Positions 30,827 through 38,510 of a stretch of DNA of 47,233 bases are shown here, piece after piece (the first letter of the stretch is position 1; each line of letters starts with the position of its first letter). The DNA lies in assembly GCA_902795045.1 (NCBI GenBank), contig CADBJU010000007.1, positions 4,144-51,376 on the forward strand, written 5' to 3'. Both the position numbers and the translations under genes were made by a program. The notes below the pieces were generated by a model, which ran no database searches, was not told the DNA's origin, and saw only the letters and a list, made by a program, of their open reading frames with translations. This stretch comes from Oscillospiraceae bacterium (GTDB taxonomy: Bacteria; Bacillota; Clostridia; Oscillospirales; Oscillospiraceae).

Positions 30827-32836
30827 TTACTCCTGCTCGGCCAGAGCCTTGGCTTCCTCGATGACCTTCTGCTGCACGTTGCCGGGGGCTTCCTCGTAAC
30901 GCACGAACTTGCAGGTGAAGGAGCCGGCGCCCTGGGTCATGGAGCGCAGGTCGATGGTGTAGGAGCTCATCTCGGCCAGGGGGACCTCGGCCTCGATGGT
31001 GGTCATGCCGTCCTCAGCGGGCATGGAGCCCATCATGGTGCCGCGGCGCTTGGAGTTGATGTCGCCGATGATGGCGCCCTGGAACTCATCGGGGACGGTG
31101 ACGAAGAGCTGGCCGATGGGCTCGAGGATGGTGGGCTTGGCCCTGGGGATGCCGTCCTGGTAGGCCAGGCGCGCGGCGGTCTGGAAGGCCATATCGTTGG
31201 AGTCGACGGGGTGGTAGGAGCCGTCGTACAGGGTGGCCTTGAGGCCGACCAGCGGGTAACCGGCGAGAACGCCCTTCTGCACGGCGTTGCGCAGGCCCTT
31301 TTCGACGGAGGGGAAGAAGTTCTTGGGGACGGAGCCGCCGAAGACTTCCTCGGCGAAGATCATGTCGTCCTGCTCGTCCTGGGGCTCGAAGCGGATCCAC
31401 ACGTCGCCGAACTGGCCGGAACCGCCGGACTGCTTCTTGTGACGGCCGTGGGCCTCGACCTTGCCCTTGATCTTCTCGCGGTAGGCGACGCGGGCGGGTT
31501 TGAGCTCGGTGTCGACATTGTAGAGATTCTTGAGCTTGGAGCAGAGGACGCCGATCTGGATGTCGCCGGCGCCGGAAATGACCATCTGGTGGGTCTCGGC
31601 GTTGTTGACGAGGGTGAAGGAGATGTCTTCCTCGCCGAGCTTGGTCAGGCCGCCTGCGACCTTGTCGTCCTGGCCCTTGGTCTTGGGCGCGATGCACATG
31701 GAGTAGCAGGGCTCGGGAATGTCGATGGGGGGCAGCTCGATATCGTCCTTGGAGTCGGTGACGGTGTCGCCGGTCTTCCAGTCCATCTTGCCGATGGCCA
31801 CGATGTCGCCGCAGCAGGCCTCGGTGACCTCGGTGCTCTTCTTGCCGCACATGGTATACAGGCGGCCGAGCTTATCGGTGGAGGAGGCGCGGACGTTGCG
31901 CAGGGACATGCCGGCGGTGATCTTGCCGGAAAGGACCTTCACAAAGCTGTACTTGCCGAACTTGTCGGACACGGTTTTGAACACGAAGCCGAGAACGCCG
32001 TCGTTCTTTGCCTCGGGGGCGGGGCAGTAGTCGGCGATGCCCTGGAGCATGGCGATGGTGCCGACGTTGGTCATGGCGTCGGTGGCGAACACGGGAACGA
32101 CAGCGCGCTCCTTCACGCCGACCTTGAGGCCCTCGATGATGTCGGCCTCTTCAAGCTCCATGGTCTCGAAGAACTTCTCCATGAGCTCCTCGGTGGCGCC
32201 TGCGGCGGCCTCCATGAGCTCGGCGCGGAGGTCTTCCACATGGCCTGCGTCGGCGGCGGGGACAGCGGTCTTCTCAGCCTTGCTGCCCTTGGTGATGTAG
32301 GCAACATTGTGCACCAGGTCGATGACGCCCTTGCCGTCGGAGGTGGGGATGGTGACGGGGCAGATGATGGAGCCGTACTTGCCCTTGAGGGTCTCGAGGG
32401 CCTTGAAGTAATCGCCGTGCTCCTCATTGCACTTGGAGATGCAGAACATGACGGGCAGCTTTGCATTCTTCAGGTAGTTCCAGCTTCTCTGGCCGCCGAC
32501 GGGCAGGAACTCCGCCGTATCCTTGGCGGAGGTGACGATGACGCCGCACTCCACAGCGCGCAGGGCGCACAGCACGTCGCCCACGAAGTCGAAATAGCCG
32601 GGGCAGTCGAGGACGTTGATTTTATTGCCTGCGAAGTTCACCGGGGCAATGGAGGTGGCGATGGTGATCTGGCGGGCGGTTTCCTCTGCGTCGTAGTCGC
32701 AGACGGTGGTGCCGTCGGCGACCTTGCCCATGCGGTCGATGGCGCCGGTGCAGTAGAGCATGCTCTCAGCAAGGCTGGTTTTGCCGTTGTTGCCGTGGCC
32801 GATCAGGCAGATGTTGCGAATGTTTTTCGTTTCCAT
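30827..32836 (-). CDS. Elongation factor G paralog with altered GTPase motifs
   Basis: 669 residues with all five EF-G domains: GTP-binding domain 1-270, domain II near 285-370 (FGKYSFVKVLSGKITAGMSL), domain III, domain IV (KKQSGGSGQFGDVWIRFEP; YHPVDSNDMAFQTAARLAY) and domain V (GDINSKRRGTMMGSMP). G1 is GHGNNGKTS (13-21) and G2 RQITIA. G3 reads DCPGYFDF: Tyr81 replaces the His that activates water in canonical DTPGH. G4 reads SKCN (134-137) instead of NKxD. These changes separate it from the housekeeping FusA and suggest slow hydrolysis or altered nucleotide choice. It belongs with the EF-G-like paralogs seen in clostridia, some of which work in recycling or stress. It has its own promoter. 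Confidence 0.88.
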   Translation of the reverse strand: METKNIRNICLIGHGNNGKTSLAESMLYCTGAIDRMGKVADGTTVCDYDAEETARQITIATSIAPVNFAGNKINVLDCPGYFDFVGDVLCALRAVECGVIVTSAKDTAEFLPVGGQRSWNYLKNAKLPVMFCISKCNEEHGDYFKALETLKGKYGSIICPVTIPTSDGKGVIDLVHNVAYITKGSKAEKTAVPAADAGHVEDLRAELMEAAAGATEELMEKFFETMELEEADIIEGLKVGVKERAVVPVFATDAMTNVGTIAMLQGIADYCPAPEAKNDGVLGFVFKTVSDKFGKYSFVKVLSGKITAGMSLRNVRASSTDKLGRLYTMCGKKSTEVTEACCGDIVAIGKMDWKTGDTVTDSKDDIELPPIDIPEPCYSMCIAPKTKGQDDKVAGGLTKLGEEDISFTLVNNAETHQMVISGAGDIQIGVLCSKLKNLYNVDTELKPARVAYREKIKGKVEAHGRHKKQSGGSGQFGDVWIRFEPQDEQDDMIFAEEVFGGSVPKNFFPSVEKGLRNAVQKGVLAGYPLVGLKATLYDGSYHPVDSNDMAFQTAARLAYQDGIPRAKPTILEPIGQLFVTVPDEFQGAIIGDINSKRRGTMMGSMPAEDGMTTIEAEVPLAEMSSYTIDLRSMTQGAGSFTCKFVRYEEAPGNVQQKVIEEAKALAEQE

Positions 32837-32911
32837 GTGTCGTTTCCTCTCTGTTGAAGTATATGCAAAGAATGAATCTGTGATCTTTGTCGATCAATTT
32901 GCAATCAATTT

Positions 32912-32940
32912 ATTATATACTATGGCGCTTTGCTTGGCAA
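32912..32940 (-). promoter_or_regulatory. Promoter of the EF-G-like gene
   Basis: Minus strand TTGCCA (32940-32935), 17 bases, TATAAT (32917-32912). Confidence 0.75.
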
Positions 32941-32955
32941 GAGCAAATTTTAAAG

Positions 32956-32982
32956 AAAAATGCCGGGGCAATTCCCCGGCAT
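32956..32982 (-). terminator. Hairpin terminator upstream of the EF-G-like promoter
   Basis: Stem ATGCCGGGG / CCCCGGCAT, on the minus strand followed by TTTTCTTT. No minus-strand gene lies upstream, so it may shield the EF-G-like promoter from stray transcription. Confidence 0.6.
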
Positions 32983-33037
32983 GGAGTATGCAGAAGCGGC
33001 ATTTTTTGCGATACTGAAAAACAATCATTAAAAAGGA

Positions 33038-33067
33038 TTGACAAAACCGGCCCTGAGTATTTATTAT
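33038..33067 (+). promoter_or_regulatory. Promoter of the DUF1269-like gene
   Basis: Perfect TTGACA (33038-33043), 18 bases, TATTAT (33062-33067). Confidence 0.75.
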
Positions 33068-33143
33068 GATAACAACAGGTTAGAAAACAGGCACACGATA
33101 TACCCGGCTTTTCTATATTAAAAAATGAAAGGAAGAAAGCGAC

Positions 33144-33797
33144 ATGTTAAACATTGTAGCGGCAATCTTTGAAGTGGAGAGCGAAGGCTATCAGGCCATG
33201 ACCATGCTGTCCCACACCCCGGTCATCGACAAGACCAAGATCCTCCAAATGTCACTTGTGAAACGCGAAAACGGCACACTGAAGATCTGCGACGGCTTTG
33301 ACTCCGGCATCATCTCGGGCGACGACACCATCAAGGGCGGCCTGCTGGGCGGCCTGATCGGTATTCTGGGCGGCCCGCTGGGCGTACTGCTGATGGGCTC
33401 CTACGGCGCGCTGGCAGGCTCGCTGCTGGACGCGGGCGACGCGCTTGACAGTGCCACCGTCATCGAGAAGGTGGCGGAGAAGCTGGTCGACGGTGAGGTC
33501 GCGCTCATTGCGACGGTGGACGAGGAGAACGAGGACGTGCTTGACGGCAAGCTCAACGCCTTCAAGGTCGTCATCGCCCGCTTTGACGCCGCCGTGGTCG
33601 CCAAAGAGGTGGAGCAGGCTGCCCAGGCCGAGAAGGAGATGCAGCGCCTGGCCCGTGTCGAGCTGCGCGAGGCCAAGAAGAAAGAGCTGAAGGCAAAGGA
33701 AGAGGCGGACAAGGCCAAGTTCAACGCCGATCTCAAAGCCGAGATCGAAGAGCTCAAAGAAACGTTCAAGGACAAGCGCAACTATACCCCCGACTGA
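33144..33797 (+). CDS. DUF1269-like membrane protein
   Basis: 217 residues. The first part (MLNIVAAIFEVESEGYQAM) and the central Gly-rich hydrophobic hairpin (KGGLLGGLIGILGGPLGVLL, near 67-86) match the general plan of DUF1269 proteins: a ferredoxin-like N-terminal half, then a glycine-rich membrane-associated segment. A second strand-rich part (LVDGEVALIATVDEENED) follows. The last 70 residues are a charged coiled coil (EVEQAAQAEKEMQRLARVEL onward). It lacks a signal peptide. Related proteins are often stress-induced, but no function is established. Monocistronic with its own consensus promoter; ATG behind AAAGGAAG. Confidence 0.7.
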   Translation: MLNIVAAIFEVESEGYQAMTMLSHTPVIDKTKILQMSLVKRENGTLKICDGFDSGIISGDDTIKGGLLGGLIGILGGPLGVLLMGSYGALAGSLLDAGDALDSATVIEKVAEKLVDGEVALIATVDEENEDVLDGKLNAFKVVIARFDAAVVAKEVEQAAQAEKEMQRLARVELREAKKKELKAKEEADKAKFNADLKAEIEELKETFKDKRNYTPD

Positions 33798-33849
33798 TCG
33801 GCACAGCGGGAAGCGTACACAATTTCTTAACGCGTTCAATTACCGTGGT

Positions 33850-33881
33850 AAAAAATAGCGGGGCTTGACAAAAGCCCCGCT
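33850..33881 (-). terminator. Terminator of the small hydrophobic peptide mRNA
   Basis: Stem AGCGGGGCTT / AAGCCCCGCT, followed on the minus strand by ATTTTTTACC. The loop contains the -35 box of the opposing antisense promoter. Confidence 0.85.
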
Positions 33882-33893
33882 GACGGTTAGAAT
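33865..33893 (+). promoter_or_regulatory. Promoter of the antisense RNA
   Basis: TTGACA (33865-33870), 17 bases, TAGAAT (33888-33893). Confidence 0.8.
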
Positions 33894-33899
33894 AGAAAT

Positions 33900-33995
33900 A
33901 TAAAAGGCGTTGCCAAAAGCGGCTCCGCTCAAGATTGAATGCTTAGTTTTGCACTAAGAAACCGTCACTTGGCCGAGTGGCGGTTTCTGCTTTTT
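33900..33995 (+). ncRNA. Candidate antisense RNA (type I antitoxin)
   Basis: About 95 nt from the promoter at 33865-33893 to an intrinsic terminator (stem with arms AGAAACCG and CGGTTTCT at 33957-33988, then GCTTTTT). Its 3' half is fully complementary to the last codons and 3' UTR of the small peptide gene on the other strand. The 5' end (AAGGCGTTGCC ... GGCTCCGCT) repeats, in the same sense, a sequence in the 5' UTR of the peptide mRNA. No ORF with a ribosome site is inside. Expression needs experimental proof. Confidence 0.75.
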
Positions 33996-34048
33996 ACCGT
34001 GACCGTGATGGTTAAACCAAACACATGAAAGGTCAATGTAATCGGCAT
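33965..34048 (-). CDS. Small hydrophobic peptide, candidate type I toxin
   Basis: 27 residues: MPITLTFHVFGLTITVTVKS followed by RNRHSAK. The ribosome site AAAGGAGGTG (34064-34055) is near-perfect and six bases from the ATG. A hydrophobic, Thr/Val/Ile-rich stretch with a basic tail is the profile of membrane-acting type I toxins, though it is shorter than TxpA, BsrG or Fst and I do not recognise the exact family. The mRNA would run from about 34124 to 33850 (275 nt) with a 75-nt structured 5' UTR. It is too short for normal gene calling. Being expressed from a consensus promoter yet covered by an antisense RNA supports toxin-antitoxin; a phage-like holin peptide or a translated regulatory ORF are alternatives. 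Confidence 0.75.
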   Translation of the reverse strand: MPITLTFHVFGLTITVTVKSRNRHSAK

Positions 34049-34130
34049 TTACAACACCTCCTTTGCGGAGATGTAGCGGAACCGCCTTTTTTCAACTGGG
34101 CAACGCCTTCCCTGTAGAACAGGTAAGCTT

Positions 34131-34159
34131 ATTTTACCGAATACGACGGAATATGTCAA
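34131..34159 (-). promoter_or_regulatory. Promoter of the small hydrophobic peptide gene
   Basis: Minus strand, perfect TTGACA (34159-34154), 17 bases, TAAAAT (34136-34131), starting right after the terminator of the neighbouring large gene. Confidence 0.88.
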
Positions 34160-34173
34160 TAGTTGACATAACA

Positions 34174-34203
34174 AAAACCTCCCGGCTTTTGCCGGGAGGT
34201 TTT
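34174..34203 (-). terminator. Terminator of the P-type ATPase-like gene
   Basis: Stem AAAACCTCCCGGC / GCCGGGAGGTTTT with AAAA loop on the minus strand, followed by TGTT; 13 bases after the stop codon. Confidence 0.9.
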
Positions 34204-34216
34204 CAATCAATGATAA

Positions 34217-37195
34217 TCAGCGTTTCACACTCACAAAGAAGCTCACCAGCAGCACCGGCAGCGTCCAGAACAGCATGTAGAGAAACAGGTGTGCAAGCGG
34301 ATTGGCGCCCGTTGTGAGAAAGCGCACAAACACCAGGACCACGCCCAGAATCGAGGCGATCACGTTGAGCCAGAGGTTGATGTTCGTCGCAAGATACATG
34401 CTCCTCCCAATGTCCACCACGCTCGTCAGCGGGGCCAGGCCCTCGTTGCAGAGAATGGCGGTGATGCGCTCGTCCTTCTGGTCCTCCGATGGCTCGGACA
34501 GGCGGAAGCGCTCCACGTAGGGCGGGAAGTCGTAGCCGTCGGTGGCGAGATCGAAGGTGTTGTGGAGCATCTCGGGGTTGACGTTGAAGTCGCGTACCGC
34601 GAAGACCGGCGGGTGGGCCGTGCGCATGAGATCCGAAAGCGCCCGGCGGATCTGGGGCTGGCCCTCGTACTTGAGGGAGAAGATGCCGTAGAGGATGCCG
34701 TCGATGGCGAGCAGGACCGTGGTCTTGTCGGTGAGGCGGAAGGGGATGCGCACGTTCATCAGGCGCATGAGATCGGTGCTGCCGCACAGGACCACATGCC
34801 CGTCGATGATGCCCTTCATGCCGCCGCCCGGCATGACCTCGAAGCCGTCGATATTCCGGGAGGGGGAGTCGGTCTCGCGCATGAGCTCACCGAAGCACCC
34901 GGCCGAGCAGCAGCCGGAAGCCTCCATCATCGAGCCCGCGTAGGAGATGACCTTCTGCGCGTCCTCGTCGGCGAAGATGCGGACGCTCTCGATGCTCACG
35001 GCGCTCTCGGGGAAGAGGTCGCGGTCGGTGACGATGAGATTCTTGCTGGCCCCGATGTCGCACAGGCCGGACCAGCCCGCGATCGCCGCGCCGAACTTGA
35101 AGATGCGCGACGAGCCCAGGAAGAAGGGCAGCGCGAAGGACAGCATCGTCCCGAAGGGCACCGTCAGCGAGAGCTGCGCGGAGAGGATGTAGATAAACTC
35201 GGGGTAGGCCTTCTTCGCCACCATCACGATGACGGAAAACAGCAGCGCCAGCACGAACAGGATGGGGGAGAGCTTGGTGTACAGCGTCTCATCCGGCCCC
35301 GCCTCCTCGGTGCGGTGCACAAAGCCGCGCACGGAGCGCAGGGATTTTAATAAAGTGATCTGGTCCTTCTCCAGCGTGTTCTCGCCTGTGACGGCGAAGA
35401 AGTGCTTGCCGATGGCGGGCACGCGCGTGGCCTTGCGCAGGCCGCGGGCGGAGAGAAGGGACGCGAGCATCAGGCCGACAATGGAAGCAGAGGAAATGGC
35501 GCACAGCGGCATGTGCTGCGCCGCGTTCTTGGAAAGCGCCACAATGAGCGCGTCAATGCCCGTAAAGAGGCACGACACCACCGCGAGGCTGTCCGCCCCG
35601 AAGTGCAGGCGCAGGCCGTTCATGGCGGCGTTCGTCACCACGTCCAGGGCCAGCAGCATGATAAGCGCCTGCAGGCCGAAGCAGAAGGCCGCGGCCACGG
35701 GCAGGGACTTCATCATCCCCGGCACCGGCATCTCCAGCGATATGTACACCAGCACCGCCAGCACAACGCCGCTCACGCGCAGGCGGTAGCGCATCGAGCG
35801 CAGGAAGGAGCCGTAGTATTTCGAGGCCGCCGCGGCGCTCAGCTCCTCGCCCAGATCCTCCTCAAAATCCTGCATGGTCTCGGCGGTGCGCCCGCGCACG
35901 GTTCCGCGCACTTTCAGCCATACGGAGGCGAGGATGGACAGCAGGTATTCCCGGAAGCTGGGCGGGACGTAGAGGTCGGACTCGTGGTATTTGCGGCTTG
36001 ATTCATCGTCGTAATCGTCAAAATCGTCATCGTCGTCGTCGCTGTCGGTATTGTCGATGCTGTGCGGCGCGACGACATAGTCCGGGTCGTCCCGATAGGC
36101 GGCATCCACGGCGTAGATGGCGGGACCGGCTGCGGTGTCGGTGACCTCCTCGACCGCAGGCTCCGGATCAATCTGCGCCGCCGTCTCAGGCTCTGGCTCG
36201 GGTTCGGGCACCGCTGCGCGCCGCCGTCTGCCAAAGAGGCCGCGGTGCTGCTTGCGGGGCGGCTCCTCGGTATCCTGACGCTCTGCCAGGGGATCGTCAT
36301 AGTCCGGCGTCCACTGGGAGGGACTGTACCCGGTCTGCTGGGCGGGGACATAGTCCTCGTCCGCGCTCATGTCCACCTCGGTCTCTCCGTAGGACATGGT
36401 CTTCTTCGTGTTCTGGCCGCTGAGATTGAAGCGGCTGTCGATCTCCGGCGGCTGCAAATCCGGCGTATAGGCCGGGGCGGAGTGCTTGCCGGTGTACTGC
36501 TTGACATCGGCGTCGATGTCCATGGCCTCGTCCAGATTGAAGCGGTACTCGTTTTCGTCCGGCGCTTTGGGTGCCTGGGGGAGGGGGTGTATCTTCTCGC
36601 CCTCCTCGGTCGTGATATCCAGCAGATCGTTGAGGTCCACGCGGTGTTCGTCGGCAGTCCTGCGGTCGCGTTTGGCCGCGCCGGATTCGGCCTGGATGGA
36701 GGCAATCAGTTCCCGCGCCTCCTGTTCGGCCTTGCCGCGCGCCCCGCTGTGGGTGGCGTAGAGCCGGCCCCGGTCGGCGCTCGCGTCGTAGGCGGTCCCG
36801 CCGCCTTCGTAGGAATAGCCCGCATCGTCCGGGTAGTCGACGGCGGGGTCGCTGTCGGGGAACTGCCCGTCCGTATTCACGGGTGCGGCCTCGGGCACTT
36901 TCTCCTCTGCGCCGCGCTTTTTCAGGAAACCGAACAGCCCGCCCTTTTTCTTTTCCGGGAAGACCTCCATATTGTGCCTGCGGGCAGGCTGAGGCTCTGC
37001 CTCGTCCTGCTGCTCATACTCGTCGTAGGACAGGTACTCGTCCAGATCCGCATCCTCCGGGTGGAGGTAGGCGTCCTGCTCGTCCTCGTCGGGGACGGTA
37101 TCCGCATCACGCCGCGACGGCAGATCGGGCAGATCGTCGTCAACGGAAACATCCGTATTCAAATGAAGACCGTCAAGCTTTTCAAAATCATCCAT
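34217..37195 (-). CDS. Large acidic membrane protein resembling a catalytically dead P-type ATPase
   Basis: 992 residues. The first 420 are acidic and disordered (runs such as DSDDDDDDFDDYDDE), with LFGFLKKR and LFGRRRRA basic patches. From about 425 on there are membrane segments in the 4+2 arrangement of P1-type ATPases, with an actuator-like region (VRGFVHRTEEAGPDETLYTK nearby) and then a soluble domain: KNLIVTDRDLFPESAVSIES aligns with the phosphorylation loop, but DKTGT reads DRDLF (Asp724 kept, the rest lost). VISYAGSMMEASGC, GGGMKGIIDGHVVLCGS and VLLAIDGILYGIF resemble the nucleotide domain; TGD reads VRD. Two final helices close the protein. ATP-driven transport is therefore unlikely. 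Function unknown. It lies next to rlmB, with the weak ribosome site GGTG before the ATG. Confidence 0.7.
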   Translation of the reverse strand: MDDFEKLDGLHLNTDVSVDDDLPDLPSRRDADTVPDEDEQDAYLHPEDADLDEYLSYDEYEQQDEAEPQPARRHNMEVFPEKKKGGLFGFLKKRGAEEKVPEAAPVNTDGQFPDSDPAVDYPDDAGYSYEGGGTAYDASADRGRLYATHSGARGKAEQEARELIASIQAESGAAKRDRRTADEHRVDLNDLLDITTEEGEKIHPLPQAPKAPDENEYRFNLDEAMDIDADVKQYTGKHSAPAYTPDLQPPEIDSRFNLSGQNTKKTMSYGETEVDMSADEDYVPAQQTGYSPSQWTPDYDDPLAERQDTEEPPRKQHRGLFGRRRRAAVPEPEPEPETAAQIDPEPAVEEVTDTAAGPAIYAVDAAYRDDPDYVVAPHSIDNTDSDDDDDDFDDYDDESSRKYHESDLYVPPSFREYLLSILASVWLKVRGTVRGRTAETMQDFEEDLGEELSAAAASKYYGSFLRSMRYRLRVSGVVLAVLVYISLEMPVPGMMKSLPVAAAFCFGLQALIMLLALDVVTNAAMNGLRLHFGADSLAVVSCLFTGIDALIVALSKNAAQHMPLCAISSASIVGLMLASLLSARGLRKATRVPAIGKHFFAVTGENTLEKDQITLLKSLRSVRGFVHRTEEAGPDETLYTKLSPILFVLALLFSVIVMVAKKAYPEFIYILSAQLSLTVPFGTMLSFALPFFLGSSRIFKFGAAIAGWSGLCDIGASKNLIVTDRDLFPESAVSIESVRIFADEDAQKVISYAGSMMEASGCCSAGCFGELMRETDSPSRNIDGFEVMPGGGMKGIIDGHVVLCGSTDLMRLMNVRIPFRLTDKTTVLLAIDGILYGIFSLKYEGQPQIRRALSDLMRTAHPPVFAVRDFNVNPEMLHNTFDLATDGYDFPPYVERFRLSEPSEDQKDERITAILCNEGLAPLTSVVDIGRSMYLATNINLWLNVIASILGVVLVFVRFLTTGANPLAHLFLYMLFWTLPVLLVSFFVSVKR

Positions 37196-37201
37196 GTTCA
37201 A

Positions 37202-37458
37202 ACACCGTTTTTTCTTCTGGACTCTACTACAAAGGAATCGCCGACAAGGGCTGCGATAATCCTATCGGGGAGTTCAGAGGGATCTCCCTCTGATTTTTCG
37301 CCTCGCAAGGCGAAAAACAATTCAAATCCGTTTTTTCCGGGGGCGTGTACCTCGGAAAAAACACTTCTCAGTCTGCAAGTGTGCGAGCGTCCCCCGCAAG
37401 CGAGTGCGCGCAGCAGACTGCATTCCCCTCGTTTCATAATAATGCCATCAGGGCATTA
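37202..37458. other. Spacer between rlmB and the P-type ATPase-like gene
   Basis: Contains a hairpin TTTTTCGCC / GGCGAAAAA (about 37292-37316), then ATTCAAATCCGTTTTTTCCG, which recurs in the metQ-sortase spacer, then half of the palindrome at 37430-37468. No gene seen. Confidence 0.6.
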
Positions 37459-37468
37459 TTATGAAACG
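37430..37468. terminator. 17-bp perfect palindrome overlapping the end of rlmB
   Basis: CGTTTCATAATAATGCC, five bases, GGCATTATTATGAAACG. The rlmB stop codon TAA (37461-37459) is part of one arm. There is no T-run, so a factor-dependent or RNA-stabilising role is also possible. Confidence 0.65.
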
Positions 37469-38256
37469 ACGATGTTTCTCTGACGTAAAACCTCATACAT
37501 GGTGACGGCCGCCGCCGCCGAGGCGTTCAGCGAATTGAGCTTGCCCTTCATCGGCAGGCTCAGGACAAAATCGCAGCTTTCACGCACGAGGCGGCTCATG
37601 CCGTCGCCCTCCGAGCCGATCACCAGCGCGATGGGCCCGGTGAGGTCGGTGGTCCAGAGGCCGGAGGCCCCGTCGGCTGCCGTGCCGTATACCCAGAGTC
37701 CCGCCTCCTTGAGCTCCTTGATGGCAGCGGAGATGTTGGCGACCCGGGCGATGGCCATGTATTCGGCGGCGCCCGCGGAGGCCTTGCCCACAATGGCGGT
37801 CAGCCCCGCGCTGCGGCGCTTGGGGATCACGACGCCGTGCGCGCCCACGCACTCGGCGGAACGAATGATCGCGCCCAGATTGTGCGGGTCGCTGATCTCG
37901 TCGCAGACGATGACGAAGGGGACCTCATTCCGCTCCTGCGCGACGGCGAGGATGTCTTTTATCTCGCAGTATTCCTGCAAAGCCACCAGCGCGATGACGC
38001 CCTGGTGAGCCTTGGTGCGGCTCATGAAATCGAGCTTGCGGCGGTCGGCCTCGACCACCACCACGCCCTGCTCACGCGCTTTCGACGCGATGTGGCCCAG
38101 GGTCTTGTCCACGTCGCCCTTGGCGATGAAGATCTTGTCGATGGCCCGGCCTGCGCGCAGCGCCTCAATGACCGCGTTGCGGCCTTCAATGATGTCGTTT
38201 TCTATGGCCTCGCGGCCGTTTTCCTTTTCTTTCTCCACTTTTTTACTCGCTCCCAT
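37459..38256 (-). CDS. rlmB: 23S rRNA (guanosine-2'-O-)-methyltransferase RlmB
   Basis: 265 residues. A charged N-terminal extension (KKVEKEKENGREA) precedes the substrate-binding domain (IIEGRNAVIEALRAGRAIDK, 23-42) and the SPOUT domain with motifs VCDEISDPHNLGAIIRSAEC (near 118-137), LVIGSEGDGMSRLV (near 210-223) and LSLPMKGKLNSLNASAAAAV (near 231-250). It methylates the ribose of a conserved 23S guanosine (G2251 in E. coli). In Firmicutes the gene (yacO) is normally next to cysS, mrnC and sigH; none of these is here. Confidence 0.93.
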   Translation of the reverse strand: MGASKKVEKEKENGREAIENDIIEGRNAVIEALRAGRAIDKIFIAKGDVDKTLGHIASKAREQGVVVVEADRRKLDFMSRTKAHQGVIALVALQEYCEIKDILAVAQERNEVPFVIVCDEISDPHNLGAIIRSAECVGAHGVVIPKRRSAGLTAIVGKASAGAAEYMAIARVANISAAIKELKEAGLWVYGTAADGASGLWTTDLTGPIALVIGSEGDGMSRLVRESCDFVLSLPMKGKLNSLNASAAAAVTMYEVLRQRNIVVS

Positions 38257-38311
38257 AATTTCTTGGTTTACATATTAACATAGGATTTCTCTTTTTGAAA
38301 GCCCCTCTTTG

Positions 38312-38328
38312 CAAATTTACAAAATTTT
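38312..38328. promoter_or_regulatory. AT-rich 17-mer, copy near rlmB
   Basis: CAAATTTACAAAATTTT, identical to 40165-40181. It lies about 55 bases upstream of the rlmB start, where it could act as an UP element or regulator site for the minus-strand promoter. Confidence 0.5.
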
Positions 38329-38346
38329 GTTGGGGCGGACAGAAAA

Positions 38347-38496
38347 GGGCGCGTTGCAAAATGCGCTGTCATTGCGAGAACAGTTCGCAAACCGGTCGTG
38401 GCAATCCGTTCCCTTCAGGTAAAAAGGACGGATTCCCACACCAGTGACATCGGTCACTGGTTCGGAATGACGGCTCCACACATTTTGCAACGCGCC
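38347..38496. repeat. 150-bp nested palindrome: terminal inverted repeat with family A core
   Basis: Outer arms GGGCGCGTTGCAAAATGCGC and CATTTTGCAACGCGCC; inner core as at 6086-6235 with small differences (CATTGCGAGAACAGTTCGCA). It fills most of the space between rlmB and the amidohydrolase gene. Confidence 0.9.
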
Positions 38497-38510
38497 TATG
38501 CAATGTTCGG

